A DNA stretch of 64,000 nt, taken from Ophiosphaerella korrae (Eukaryota > Ascomycota > Dothideomycetes > Pleosporales > Phaeosphaeriaceae). Made by a program: the position numbers and the translations under genes. The first letter of the stretch is position 1. The number at the start of each line of letters is the position of its first letter. The notes under the pieces were generated by a model that saw only the letters and a list, made by a program, of their open reading frames with translations, had not been told where the DNA came from and made no database searches. Location: assembly GCA_028456385.1 (NCBI GenBank), contig JALNQF010000029.1, positions 62,001-126,000 on the forward strand, written 5' to 3'. Below are positions 1 to 10,824 of this stretch, piece by piece.

Positions 1-1369
1 TGAAGGAACTGGACCGATTTAAGAAGACTGTTACAGACATTCAGGGCTTCGTCAAGGACCAGAAACTTCAACCTGTGCTTCGCGCAAACTACACTCGAAC
101 TGCTTTCCAGATTCCGGGTGAAGACAACATTCGTATCTCGCTCGACACTAATCTCGCGCTCATCCGTGAAGATGCGCTAGATATGGACAGGCCATGCCGC
201 GATCCTGAGGACTGGCACAGGCGTGATATTGACAGCGGTAACATGGAGTTTCCATTCAAAGCGATTAAGAAGGGTGAAATCCACAAGTTCCCCTATGCTA
301 TGCTCGAGATCAAGGTAAAGAAGGGCTCGAAGAAGCAAGAATGGATCGAAGACCTCATGAACTCGCATCTAGTCAAGGAATCGCCCCGCTTCTCCAAGTT
401 CGTTCACGGTGCCGCAAAACTGTTCGAAGACAACGTTAATACCTTTCCCTTCTGGCTCAGTGAAGTCGACAATGATATCAGGAAAGAACCTGCAAAAGCC
501 TTTGACGAAGAACAAGAACGTAAACGTAAGGCTGCTGAGGATGATTTGGTAGTAGGGTCTCTTTTTGGCGCTCGTGCAAGCCCAAGTTACCGTCCCTCAA
601 TCACTTCGCCAGCAGGAACACCCGCCGCGGCGCGATCAGTACCCAAGAGCGCTAGCGCAGCAGCACACTCGCAGCCCGTTGCCAAAGCCGCAATCGTAGG
701 ATCGCATCTATCGTATATCTCACAGCAACAAGAGAACACGGGTCGTGTAGAAGAAGAGCGTGGCTCGTCGGATGATGAGGGTCCATCAAAGGGCAAGAAG
801 GGTGGACTCGCATCCCTTTTCCCATCCTTCTCCACGTCCAAGTACGCCCGCAAGCAACGGAGCAAGATCCAATTGCCACCTGGTATCGTCGATCCCGGCG
901 TTTGGATCAAAGACCAAGGCGCCGTGCGCGTCGAACCCAAAGTCTGGCTCGCAAACCAGCGCACCTATATCAAATGGCAACACGTCAGCGTCCTACTCGC
1001 ATCACTTTCACTCGGTTTGTACAATGCGGCCGGCGAAGGCAACCACGTCGCGCGCGCACTAGCCGTCGTATACACATCCATCGCAGCATTTACACTAGCC
1101 TGGGGCTACGGGATGTACATGTACAGAAACAAACTTATCCGCGAACGCAGCTCGAAGGACTTTGATGCCGTTTTGGGTCCGCTAGTGGTGTGTGTAGCAT
1201 TGGGGATTGCGCTGTGTTTGAACTTTGCTTTCAAGGTATGTCATTGGGTACGCCGGTAAATGTGATGCAGAACTGATAAGTCGCGCAGTACAATGCGCTT
1301 AAGGATAAAAAACACCATGCCGGTGCCAATTCAACCGTTGTTGACGAGCGGATGGAGCTGAGGTTGTAA
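1..1369 (+). CDS. VTC2: VTC2/VTC3-type subunit of vacuolar transporter chaperone complex (3' part)
   Basis: The gene runs in from before base 1 in the frame that starts at base 3. Exon sequence ends at 1235, a 53-bp intron (GTATGT...GCAG) spans 1236-1288, and the last exon 1289-1369 adds 26 residues. Splicing is preferred over read-through because it restores a VTC-like tail after the last membrane segment. The visible part holds the end of the polyphosphate-polymerase-like tunnel domain (TRTAFQIP, RISLDTN, the E-x-K of LEIKVK, FSKFVHG), a low-complexity acidic linker, and a C-terminal DUF202-type domain with three hydrophobic segments (about 975-1230). The VTC complex makes polyphosphate from ATP at the vacuolar membrane. 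The segments LQPVLR, NSHLVKE and DIRKEP..AFDEEQ resemble yeast Vtc2/Vtc3 more than the catalytic Vtc4, so a regulatory subunit is likelier; Vtc4 remains possible. Confidence 0.82.
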
Positions 1370-4027
1370 CGTGTTGTTTCGCAGAGTATTGGCTTCGCGG
1401 AGTTACGCCGCCGTTGTTGACGAAGACAAGTATTCGTGCGGTCAGGGGCTCGTGAATGACGAAGGGGATCAGATCGCCAGGCAGGTCTGGAACCTTTCCG
1501 TACAGTACCTGTCATGCGACAGATCGGTTCACCTGCCATTGTAAATTAAACATCGTTATCTCGATATAATTAAATAGCGAAGAGGAACCGAGTTCAGGGG
1601 TAATTGCAGTTGTGGCAAGAACCGGGCTTGGTCGTTGTTTTTGGAGTTGGGTGTATTAAATTGCGTTCATGGCGATATGGTCGCTTGTCTCGGGTATATT
1701 GTGCGTCGCGAATCTTGCAGTTGTCTGTGCACCTGTCACTTTGCATGTGTAACGAAGACAGAGGAAAATGATTTTTGGCTATACTTTGAGCTAAGTGATC
1801 ATATGTTGGCGGCGTTACTGCAAGTGAAGTGCCAATAAGTAGATTCTTGCACAACACGTGCTGTCATGTTTCGTAGACGAACCAATTGGACGTAGATGCA
1901 GTCGATGTCACTCTGCAACTCTAGCTCTGTCTACTCATGGTATTGCGTAACATGGAAGCCGAAATCCGATATTCCAGATCGTGTCTGATTGTGATATCGA
2001 TATGAGCGGGAAGCTAGATAGAATTTGGTTGTGATACCCTGTGTAAGTTGGTTTCGCATTGGTAATGGCTTTATGCTATTCTATGAGCCGCTGGGTTTAC
2101 GACAGTGTGTACCCGGCGTCGTCTATCAAGATGAATATTAGATATAGTACGGCTGATTCTAGGATCGCTGCGTTCATATCATCGGATCGACTGAGGCCAG
2201 ACTACTTACCATGTAAACACACTACCACTATCAGTCTGATAATTAGAGTGGCACAGTTCCCAAGGTTGAGTACGGCGGTGGTAAGTAGTTGATACGGTGG
2301 GTGAGTGTGAAAGCTGTGGTTGCTCAGAATGGTCTAGAGTAAGCTTCCTGATCACCTTTGGCTTTTATTAGGAATTATTTTGAGAAATTAGGTATCATAT
2401 TCATATGGAGGGTCGGGTATCTACAACTGCTCTTACTCTCGTATGATACTGATGGCACTGCCACTGGAAGCTTGACATGTGGCCAGCCACGTGACACGTA
2501 TTTGGAATTTCGTCCTAGTAAGATACCTCCTTATGGTAGATGAAGCATACAGATCCGGACCGGCGACGTAACAATGCGGATAGATTGACCCTACTTGCTT
2601 GCTTGTCAATGAAAACCGGCATGATCTTTCCAAGGTTGTCGAGAAGAACGTGACCTTGCAGTCATGTTGTGGCACACCAGCCTCGTGTAAGTTGATAAAG
2701 TTGCTGAGGGAACTGTGGCACCCCTATCATACAAATCAAGCACCGATAAATTCTCGTCATGCTTCTCGTTCGCTTTACGACCTTGCTGTCAATGTAAGAG
2801 TGCCTACCGCGTCCCGAACTTTAACCACCGTCTCCTTGGTTCGCTCTCGCCTAATAGATACGATGATGCCATAAGGATTCTTCCGGCCAGGCGTAAGGCC
2901 AGAATGTCATTATGAGCATGCGAAACTGTTGCAATTAAATCTACAGTCTGTAAAGGTGGTCCCATATTGCTTCAGTCTGCCTATATGCGCGAAGGAACAG
3001 GTATGAGACTAGGCAAAAGCTTGTCGTCAAGAGCACTGAACCTCTGAGCGCAAATGCTGTGGTAGCAACCGATGGAGATCAATTGAAGCACAGGTAGTCG
3101 GACAACAACACATTCAAGGCGTGCGTGTGTTTGATGCATGCGGTTTCGACGAAATGTGGAGTAAGTGGTTGTCGTGCGTCTAGGATAATCTGCGGGTAAA
3201 GCCTTGGCGGAGAGCTTCAACCACTCACTAGATCCACACCGTAGAAAGTCGCGGCATCTACCAAACGTGTCCTCGTTAAAAAGGAGACAGACACCATGCT
3301 CTGCGCATCCCATTGCCAAAGGTCCGATGCAGCTGTTGCCATGCCAGACACCTCAAATTTTTATTTTATCTTACCTTGTTTTGAGAGGATGTCGCGGTCG
3401 AAATGGACACTGAACTTCAGCCTGCATAGGAGGCTGCGTCTCTAGCGTCCACAAACCCTGCTGCGGCTCTTGACCATCACTCGTGTCATCTGCAACCCTA
3501 GCAAACTGCCCCCGGTAGACTGGATGTGTGGGTATTCAGTATGCATCTATCACCAACCTGATTGGCGTGCCACTCTTGAAATCACCGTAGTATTGAGACC
3601 CCTGTTGCACGCGCTGTTACCCAAAAGATGCCGACCGTTGAGGCGGTGCCAAAAATGGTACTTGTACTCGCTCACACCCTACTATGTCTTGGAGCATATG
3701 GTGGAAAGTACATGGTTGGGCAAGGGCCTCGAACAGTGTGCTGGAGGATCTTTGTTACTTTACCTGCTGAAGCCTATCACCCGCTCACGTCTCTGGTCCA
3801 TTGGGAACTTCCCTTTCGACTGCTACCCGTTTGTCTCGAGTGCTGCACGTGATACTACGTTGCTCGCCAAAAGTCAAAAAGGAAGCCACCACGGGGCATA
3901 TTACCTCACCTGCCCCACAAACCCTCACGATCGTTTTTTTTTCGACCTCCGCCTCAATCCGGGCTTTAACTTCACATTTGTCAAGGCTTAAGGCTCACCT
4001 ATCTTTCTATCAAGCCGGCTTGACGTC
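1370..4027. other. Intergenic region without recognisable gene
   Basis: About 2.6 kb between the VTC gene and the S41 protease. Only short open frames occur, the longest 173 codons at 3470-3991 (+), and none shows a recognisable domain, biased composition or splice-linked extension. The last few hundred bases presumably hold the protease promoter, including a CACGTG E-box at about 3846. Confidence 0.6.
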
Positions 4028-6351
4028 ATGAAGACATTCACTTTACTTGTCCTTGCAGGTCTCACTCGCTTCGCCAGCACATCACCAGTCTCTCCCTCAC
4101 GAACATCTCCAATCAAGGCTCGTCAGGGCAATGGAACTGCAACAGCACCATGTGCTCAGGTCTCACTGCACATGTATGGCACCGGTGACTCAGTCATCAA
4201 CAACGAAGTCCCTGCTGGGCTCGCGTTCGATTGCCTCAACAGTGTGCCCTTCAATGCCACTTCAGCTAGGAACCTGATTGCGTCTATCAAGCCGTACATC
4301 AACTGGCAGAGTACTCTCACTCAGCTGAGTAACCCACCTGCCGAGTATGTGCAAAAAGTGCAACCCCCCGTGGACATCATCGGTGGCCTCCAAAAGCTCA
4401 ACGTGGACATCAACTCTGGCCGCTTCAAGAGCGAGTACGAGTTCGGCTGGTCATTGTACACTCTGATTCAATCAGCTCATGATGGCCACTTCACCTTCAT
4501 TCCAGATTCGGTCAACCAAATCTTTACATGGGGGCGGCGAGTTCCACTAGTTTCTGTGTCCAATGATGGGAAGCAGCTACCTTCTATCTTCGCCTTTATA
4601 GATGTCATCGGCTCCCAGTTCAAAAATATCTCGTATACACCTTCTCCTGTTACTGAGATTGATGGCGTGGATGCCTTCGATTGGATTGAGAATTTGAGTC
4701 AGTTTGGCTCGCTCCAAGATCGCGATGCCCTCTACAACAATGTCTTCTACGAATTGGCACAGGTCAGCCTAGGTCCAATGGGCACTGGAACTGGAATGTT
4801 CACTGGCGGTGGCCGTGGGCGTTTCGTCTACCCTGGCCCTAGCACAACTCTTACATTCGCCAATGGAACTAAATATACTATGCAGAATTATGCACGGCCT
4901 ATCATAAACTTCCGTGGTATTACAGATGGTGAATCGCTTGGTCGTAAATTTCATTGGGGTGCGGATGTTGGCAATGATGACGACGCAGAACCGATCGAGG
5001 AAGACGAAGTACAAATACAGACCATTTCGACCGCTGCTCTAAATGACACCCAAGTGGCGGCGGTAGCACCTGGTTACCCTTCACCTGTCGTGCCTGGGCC
5101 TGCTAATCTCATCAACGGGTTCTTTATCGACGGGCCTGATTACAAGGATGTAGCAGTCCTCCAAATCCCAAATTTTGTCGGATCAACATCATATGAAACT
5201 GCTTTCCAGCAAACAACCTCCGAATTCATTCCCAAAGCACTCGCTGCGGGCAAAACAAAGCTCATCATCGATCTTCAGGCCAATGGAGGAGGCACTATCC
5301 TTCAAGGCTACGACCTATTCAAACAATTGTTCCCTGACGAGGATCCTTACGGCGCTAACCGCTTCCGTGCGCATGAGGCTATTGATCTCATAGGAACGGC
5401 ATATAGTTCTATGGCCTCACAAGGTCCTCGAATACTCGGCGGAAACTATACTATTCAGAATGCTCAAACTTCCTGGTTTGACTACCACACTGACATGACC
5501 GTGGATGGGAAGCCGTTCTCGTCGTGGAAGGAGAAGTTTGGCCCACAGGTAGTAAACAATGGTAAGCAAGTTCATGCATAGTAGATTTGTACGCCTGCTA
5601 ATTTAATGCAGACCGGTACACAACTCTTTCGCGCTGGAATCTGTCTGACATCTTCATACCGTTCTTCTCTGGCGGCGTTAATGTCAGTGGATATGGCCCA
5701 CTTGCCAACATTACCGGACCAGCCAAGTTCAAGCCAGAGAATATCGTCATTGTTACGGATGGTTATTGTGCTTCAACCTGCACAATATTTACTGAGTTGT
5801 TAACACAACAGACTGGTGTGAAGACTATTGCCATGGGCGGCCGAAGCAATAAGAAGCCGATCCAGGCCGTTGGAGGCGTCAAGGGTGTCAACAACTTTGC
5901 ATTCACTTTCATTCAGGCACAAGCGCAGAGTGCCATTCGCTATATGCCAGAACTGGACAACTCAACCTTGACACAGGATTATAGCAGCGACCTTCCCTTC
6001 CTGCGTTCGTCGAATGCCGGAGTGAATAATCGTGACGGTCTTCGTCGGAACGATACATCTGGCGTCGCCTTACAGTTCATCTATGAAGAGGCTAATTGCC
6101 GTCTCTACTACACACCAGAAATGACTGTCAACATAGTTGCTTTGTGGAAGGCTGCCGCAGATGCACAGTGGCGCAACAGCGGAATGTGCGTGTCGGGTGG
6201 AGGATATGGCCAGAAGCGTGATATTCATGAGACCACTACTATACTCAGCCGTAGGGGTATGCAGGCGGCCAAGGAGATTCAAGCCTTTGAAAAGAGCTTC
6301 TCGATCGAGACTGAGTGTAACCTCAGTAGTGACGGATTCATGCAGCCGTAA
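4028..6351 (+). CDS. Secreted S41 family serine protease (CPAF-like, fungal)
   Basis: Two exons, 4028-5561 and 5612-6351, joined across a 50-bp intron (GTAAGC...GCAG). The split codon (g|ac) restores the frame and gives 757 aa. A signal peptide is evident (MKTFTLLVLAGLTRFASTS) and several N-x-S/T sequons follow, so the product should be secreted. The C-terminal half carries the S41 (tail-specific protease/CPAF-like) core: LIIDLQANGGG, then after the intron VIVTDGYCASTCTIF, where Ser about 566 is the expected nucleophile. The N-terminal half has the SAHDGHF segment typical of fungal CPAF-type members. Substrates are unknown. The gene ends 324 bp from the end of the convergent AA7 oxidase gene. 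The family assignment is firm; the physiological role is not. Confidence 0.9.
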
Positions 6352-6675
6352 AAAAAAGGTTACTCTATGAACTCCCCCAGTGTCATGGTAGTAATACAAG
6401 CTATCCAAGTACAAGCATCGATACCTGAGACTCTCCAATACATCTTTCAAGCACTTTATAAGCCTATTCCTGTTGTATGCTTTGCATATCGTATGCCTAA
6501 AATTAGCAAAGCACTCTTTACCTGATGTAATATAGAGCCATCACACAAATCGATACACCATGTAATCTTAAAGACATGTTCTACAGCAGACATGAAAATG
6601 ATTCATAAATCCAATAACATTACTATTAAAAGCCACAATACTCATTTCCCAAATCCGTTATAGCATGCTTGTAAC
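6352..6675. other. Intergenic region between convergent gene ends
   Basis: A 324-bp AT-rich spacer between the stop codons of the S41 protease (+) and the AA7 oxidase (-). It presumably holds both 3' UTRs and polyadenylation signals; nothing else is seen. Confidence 0.5.
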
Positions 6676-8757
6676 CTACGCGCCAATCGCCTGCGGGTGC
6701 CAAAACACGCTCTTAGGATCAAACTGCTGCTTCAAGCTCGCCAACCGGCTATACACGGCATCACCATAGTACAACTTATGCGCCGTCGCCGCATCATACG
6801 TGGGGTCCACATAGTTGAGATACGCGCCAAAGCTCGTCTGCGGCTGCGCATTGATAATCGCACTATTAATGCCATTGATAAAGTTCACCGAGTCCGCGGT
6901 GTAGCCGTAATTCTGTAGAACCCAGAGACTATTGCGGTCACTGTATGCGGCAAAGTTGGTGTCCTTTGTGTTGATCGCGGAGCCTGGGCCGCCGTACAGA
7001 TTGACGATGATGAAGTACTCGACACCGTTGCTAGTCTGGAGGTAATCGTAGAGCGTGTTGAGGGTAGCGGACTTAAGGCCGTCGGACTCTGGGACGGTGA
7101 CGGATTTGGCGAAGAAGGTGTCGTGCTCGTTGTAGCCAGTGAGGGGCTCCTTGATGGTTGATTTGCCGGAGACTTTGATGAGGTAGTCGATCCAAGTCAT
7201 GGATTGGACTGTGGGGGTGGAGGAGGGTAGGGTGCGGAGGAGCTCAGGCTTGACCTTTGAATTGAAGTCTGCGACGGAGCCGAAGTAGGCGCCGCTGAGG
7301 CTGTAGGTGCCGTAGTTGTCGAGGTAGATGCCGAAGGAAACCTTGTTATCGATGACGGACGAGTTCTTCGCGACGTCTTGGAGATGCAGGAAGGTGTTGG
7401 TGAACTTGGCCTTGGTGTCCCACACGCCGGTGAAATCGAATTGGAAGTAGGTGATACTAGATGGCGCAGGGCGGGTTTGAAGGTAGAATGTGGTGACGAT
7501 GCCGAATGAATCGGCGGCTCCTCTGACGGCCCAGTAGAGATCGGCATTAGAGGACGAGGTGGCCTTGACAAGCTTGCCGTCCGCGGTGACAACGTCGACA
7601 GCGACGATTTGATCCATGGCCAAACCATAGTTCCGAGAAGTGTCGCCGTATCCGCCGTGCGTGAAGTGACCACCAATACCAACACCGGGGCAAGTACCGT
7701 GAGACAAGGATGCCTTGCCCTGGTTCCAGATACCATCTGCAAGGTTGCCTAGACGAACTCCTCCCCCAACTGTTACAATGCCAGAGGTTTTGTCCAGCTG
7801 GATCGTTTGCAGACTTTGAAGGTTGATGCTCATGGCTCCGTCTTTACCACCCAGGCCGATACTTGCGTAGGAGTGACCGCCAGATTTGGCCTGCACTTTG
7901 AGACCAGTTTGGGAAGCGCAGACAACAGCATCTTGTACATGCTGGTTGGTGGTGGGAAGGACAACGACGGCGGGCTTGATTGGAACGCGTAGGTTGTAAG
8001 GTTGAATGAGCTCACTCCAGTCGGCATCAGATGTCATCTTATAAGGAACATTCTTGCCGTTAAGACATTGCATAGCAGATTGAGAAGCTGATGCAGATGG
8101 AGTGGAAGAAGAGACACGCGTAGAGCTTGATGCCTTGACACTGCTGGATGGCTTTACACTGCTGGATGGCTTTACACTACTGGATGGGTTCACACTACTG
8201 GAAGCGCCATTGTTGCTTCCGCAGTTTCCTGCGCTTGTTTGACAGCCGGAGCCGCAGTACGCTGAAGTTGAGCCGCACTTAACAACAATTAGTAAAGAAC
8301 ATATAGATAGAAGACTATACATACCCATCCACTGCTTGAACAGCAATTGCCGAAGCTTGATCCCAAGCATGTGAATCCGGTTGAGCCACCGCATGTAGCA
8401 TCGGTGGACACCTTCTTCGTTGGCGTCGCAGCTACTGAAGCACGAGTCGAAGTCTGTACAACCAAAGTAGAGCTAGGTTTTGGTGAAGAGACTGGGTTGC
8501 TGCCACTACACGTGCCAAAGGCACTCTGACATCCAGTTCCGCAATGTGCTGTGGAGCTACCGCACTTTGACAATCAGCAGTATTCTAGAAAATCCATATA
8601 TTCGACATACCCATCCATACTGACTGCAGCAGTCACCGAATGCGCTACCCTTGCATGTAATTTTGTTTGCGCCGCCACAGTTTCCGTCTTGTGAAACTTG
8701 CTGGGCGAGTGCAGTGCCTATGGAGAAAAGGCCCGCCGTAAGAGTAAGGTACTTCAT
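6676..8757 (-). CDS. Secreted AA7-type FAD oligosaccharide oxidase with two CBM18 chitin-binding modules
   Basis: Exons on the minus strand are 8611-8757, 8325-8564 and 6676-8277, with introns of 46 and 47 bp; the phases agree and give 662 aa. The ATG at 8757 is chosen over the in-frame one at 8778 because it starts directly with a signal peptide (MKYLTLTAGLFSIGTALA). Each intron falls after a Gly-Trp inside a hevein-like fold: removing them rebuilds CCSQYGW-CGSSTAHCGTGC and CCSSSGW-CGSTSAYCGSGC, two CBM18 modules at about residues 27-68 and 103-150. A Ser-rich linker follows, then a berberine-bridge-enzyme-like FAD domain with SGGHSYAS (His about 264) and GTCPGVGIGG (Cys about 325), the pair used for bicovalent FAD, and a C-terminal BBE segment. 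Relatives oxidise the reducing ends of oligosaccharides; chitin binding makes chitooligosaccharides the likely substrate (inference). Confidence 0.9.
8138..8203 (-). repeat. Short tandem repeat in the Ser-rich linker of the AA7 oxidase
   Basis: Three to four imperfect 18-bp copies (core acactgctggatggcttt on the + strand) encode repeated S-S-V-K-P-S units between the second CBM18 and the FAD domain. Such linkers are prone to copy-number change and are often O-glycosylated. Confidence 0.7.
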
Positions 8758-10096
8758 AATGATTGTGTGGAAGTCCAAACAACGTGTTAGGGGGAATTGT
8801 AGATTCCAACACGTCGTGATTAAGTGATACAGGTAGAAAAACGACTAAAAGCTAGGTAATCTAGGTGAGTCAGCCCAGCAAAAGCGAATGAAACGACGTG
8901 CGAACAACGTCTAAAGTTCAAAGTCCAAAAAGAACAGTGATCTCATGAAGAACCTACAACAGGGAGACTGACGCCTTTTACTTAAGCTCAGCTAGAGCAT
9001 CTTAGCATCCGCTCCGTTCCTGGATCGCATCAGCCGCAACGCCCCGACTTGTCACTAAAACACGGCCTAAGTGACATTATTCGACGAAATTTCGGCGCCA
9101 CAGCCTGCACGTTCTCATTGTCTCCACATATTTCCGTCTCCATATGCTTGTGTCGATCCATAGCGTGCGCCTCAATTAGACAGTGATACGAGCTGATGGC
9201 GCATTTCGAGGTCAGCGTATGGGGTTGGCGTTCCCGTGCGGCAATGGGCGAAGTCAACCTGCGTGCGACACATGACAGCGAAACCGGTTTCAATAAAAAA
9301 AAATGTTACAGTAATTAGCTTTGCGGCGGACGTGGCGCGACGGCGTCGTGTGGAGAGTGACGTCCGTTCGCGTGCCTGCCTGGGGGATAGACCATGGTAC
9401 TCTTTTATGACTAAGATGTGTATTAGTTTGTCTTCAAGCTGAATTCGTTTACACACCCGATTTGGTGTGGTTTCTCGAGTGTCGCCATCTCACTTCGATA
9501 GGTTGGAATGCATGGTTTTATTATCCTCGTCATCCTTACGGTAAGGCATGAGACCGCGGATTTTCCTGAGTCAAACTGGTCAGGGGTTGTTGACGTTTAG
9601 GCCGCTAAGGGCATCAAGCGAGATGACATCCCTACCCTGCGTCCTAGAACCGTCGGTTGCTATTTTGGGACAGCAAACTCAGGGAAAGGGGAAAACGATG
9701 TCTGAAAAGTGCTAGCCAATCTGGGAGAACGATAGTTTGTGGCATGGTGGAAGTTGCAACGAGCTGTGTTGATATAAGCTTTGGTGCGAAATCTCCTTGT
9801 GCCGTTTTCGTCGGCAGCTTGTATGCAGCGTTTTGGAGGGCAGAAGAAGGTTATCAGCCTTATGGGGTTTCCTTGACAAAGGAGACCCACCTGTCATCCA
9901 CAACTCGCTTTTAATACGAGCCAATACATCAGCACGATAATTGACCCCAATGCTTACAGCAAGCGAAACATGTCGAATAACTGTGTAGCGTTTGGCTGAC
10001 AATCGCTTTGCGTTGGTTATGATGCAATGAATGAGATGAAAACTCAAGGCATTGCTCACGCAGTAGCGAACGTATGAGCCTCTATGAAATAACATA
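8758..10096. other. Intergenic region upstream of the AA7 oxidase
   Basis: About 1.3 kb without a supportable gene. Open frames of 76-127 codons at 9657-10095 overlap one another on both strands and show no domain. The proximal part should hold the AA7 promoter. Confidence 0.5.
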
Positions 10097-10486
10097 GTTT
10101 ACAAGCGAGTGACACACCCCAAAACACACCAAAAAAGCTGAAAAACAGCCTCTTAGGTCTCAACGTCAGCGTTATAATATTAACTATAAACCTAAGGACA
10201 GCTTTCTATACATGCGCCTAGGGTAATTCTTAAGTTAAAGAATAATATATTAATTAATTCTTGAAATACAGTAGAATTTTGGATATTTGCACAAGATTGG
10301 GAGCCAAAATATTATATCTAAGAAACTATACAACCTATTAGTCAAAGAATTTCAAATTTAATTTAAAATGAGCATAAGAGCCTATCCTTAAGTTTATAGA
10401 TAATATTATAGCGCTGACGTTGAGATTTAAGAGGCTCTTTTTCAGCGTTTTTGGTATATTTTTGGGTGCGTAACTCGCTTGTAAAC
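10097..10486. mobile_element. MITE with ~103-bp terminal inverted repeats, TA target-site duplication (Tc1/mariner-type)
   Basis: The 390-bp element begins gtttacaagcgag and ends with its complement ctcgcttgtaaac. It is flanked by TA at 10095-10096 and 10487-10488, the duplication made by Tc1/mariner superfamily elements. Left arm 10097-10199 pairs with right arm 10385-10486 almost throughout. The arms differ mainly by C/T and G/A transitions (for example cacacc versus tatacc). The interior is AT-rich with no coding capacity, so this is a non-autonomous foldback-like MITE. The transition-biased arm differences fit repeat-induced point mutation or old age (inference). Confidence 0.88.
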
Positions 10487-10824
10487 TACGTTACTCAGTT
10501 TTTGGATGGGCCAAAGCACATATGCTGGGAGCTCCATTCATCAGTCGGCACGTACTTATGACAGAACAAACCTTCTAGCAACTGCATCATATAACTCGCA
10601 ATCGCCAATCACAGACAACTTTAGGACCCATCATTCCAACGGCGCAGCACATCCAGCGCAACACTTTTATTACCAATGACCCGTCTCTAAACCTCTATTA
10701 AGAAATATCATTTCCATCCCACTTCCAATCAATTCCCTACCCGTCTATCCGCCCCTACAACATACTCATACAAACTACCCAAACCACAACCCCACCACCA
10801 TCCAAACCACCTACCATACCGCAC
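10487..10824. other. Spacer between the MITE and the SEY1 3' end
   Basis: About 340 bp, C-rich on the + strand near 10740-10820, probably the SEY1 3' UTR (gene on the minus strand). No gene or repeat is seen. Confidence 0.4.

Noticed and set aside
3470..3991. 173-codon plus-strand frame upstream of the S41 gene
   Set aside because: No domain, composition unlike real proteins here, and it lies where the protease promoter is expected.
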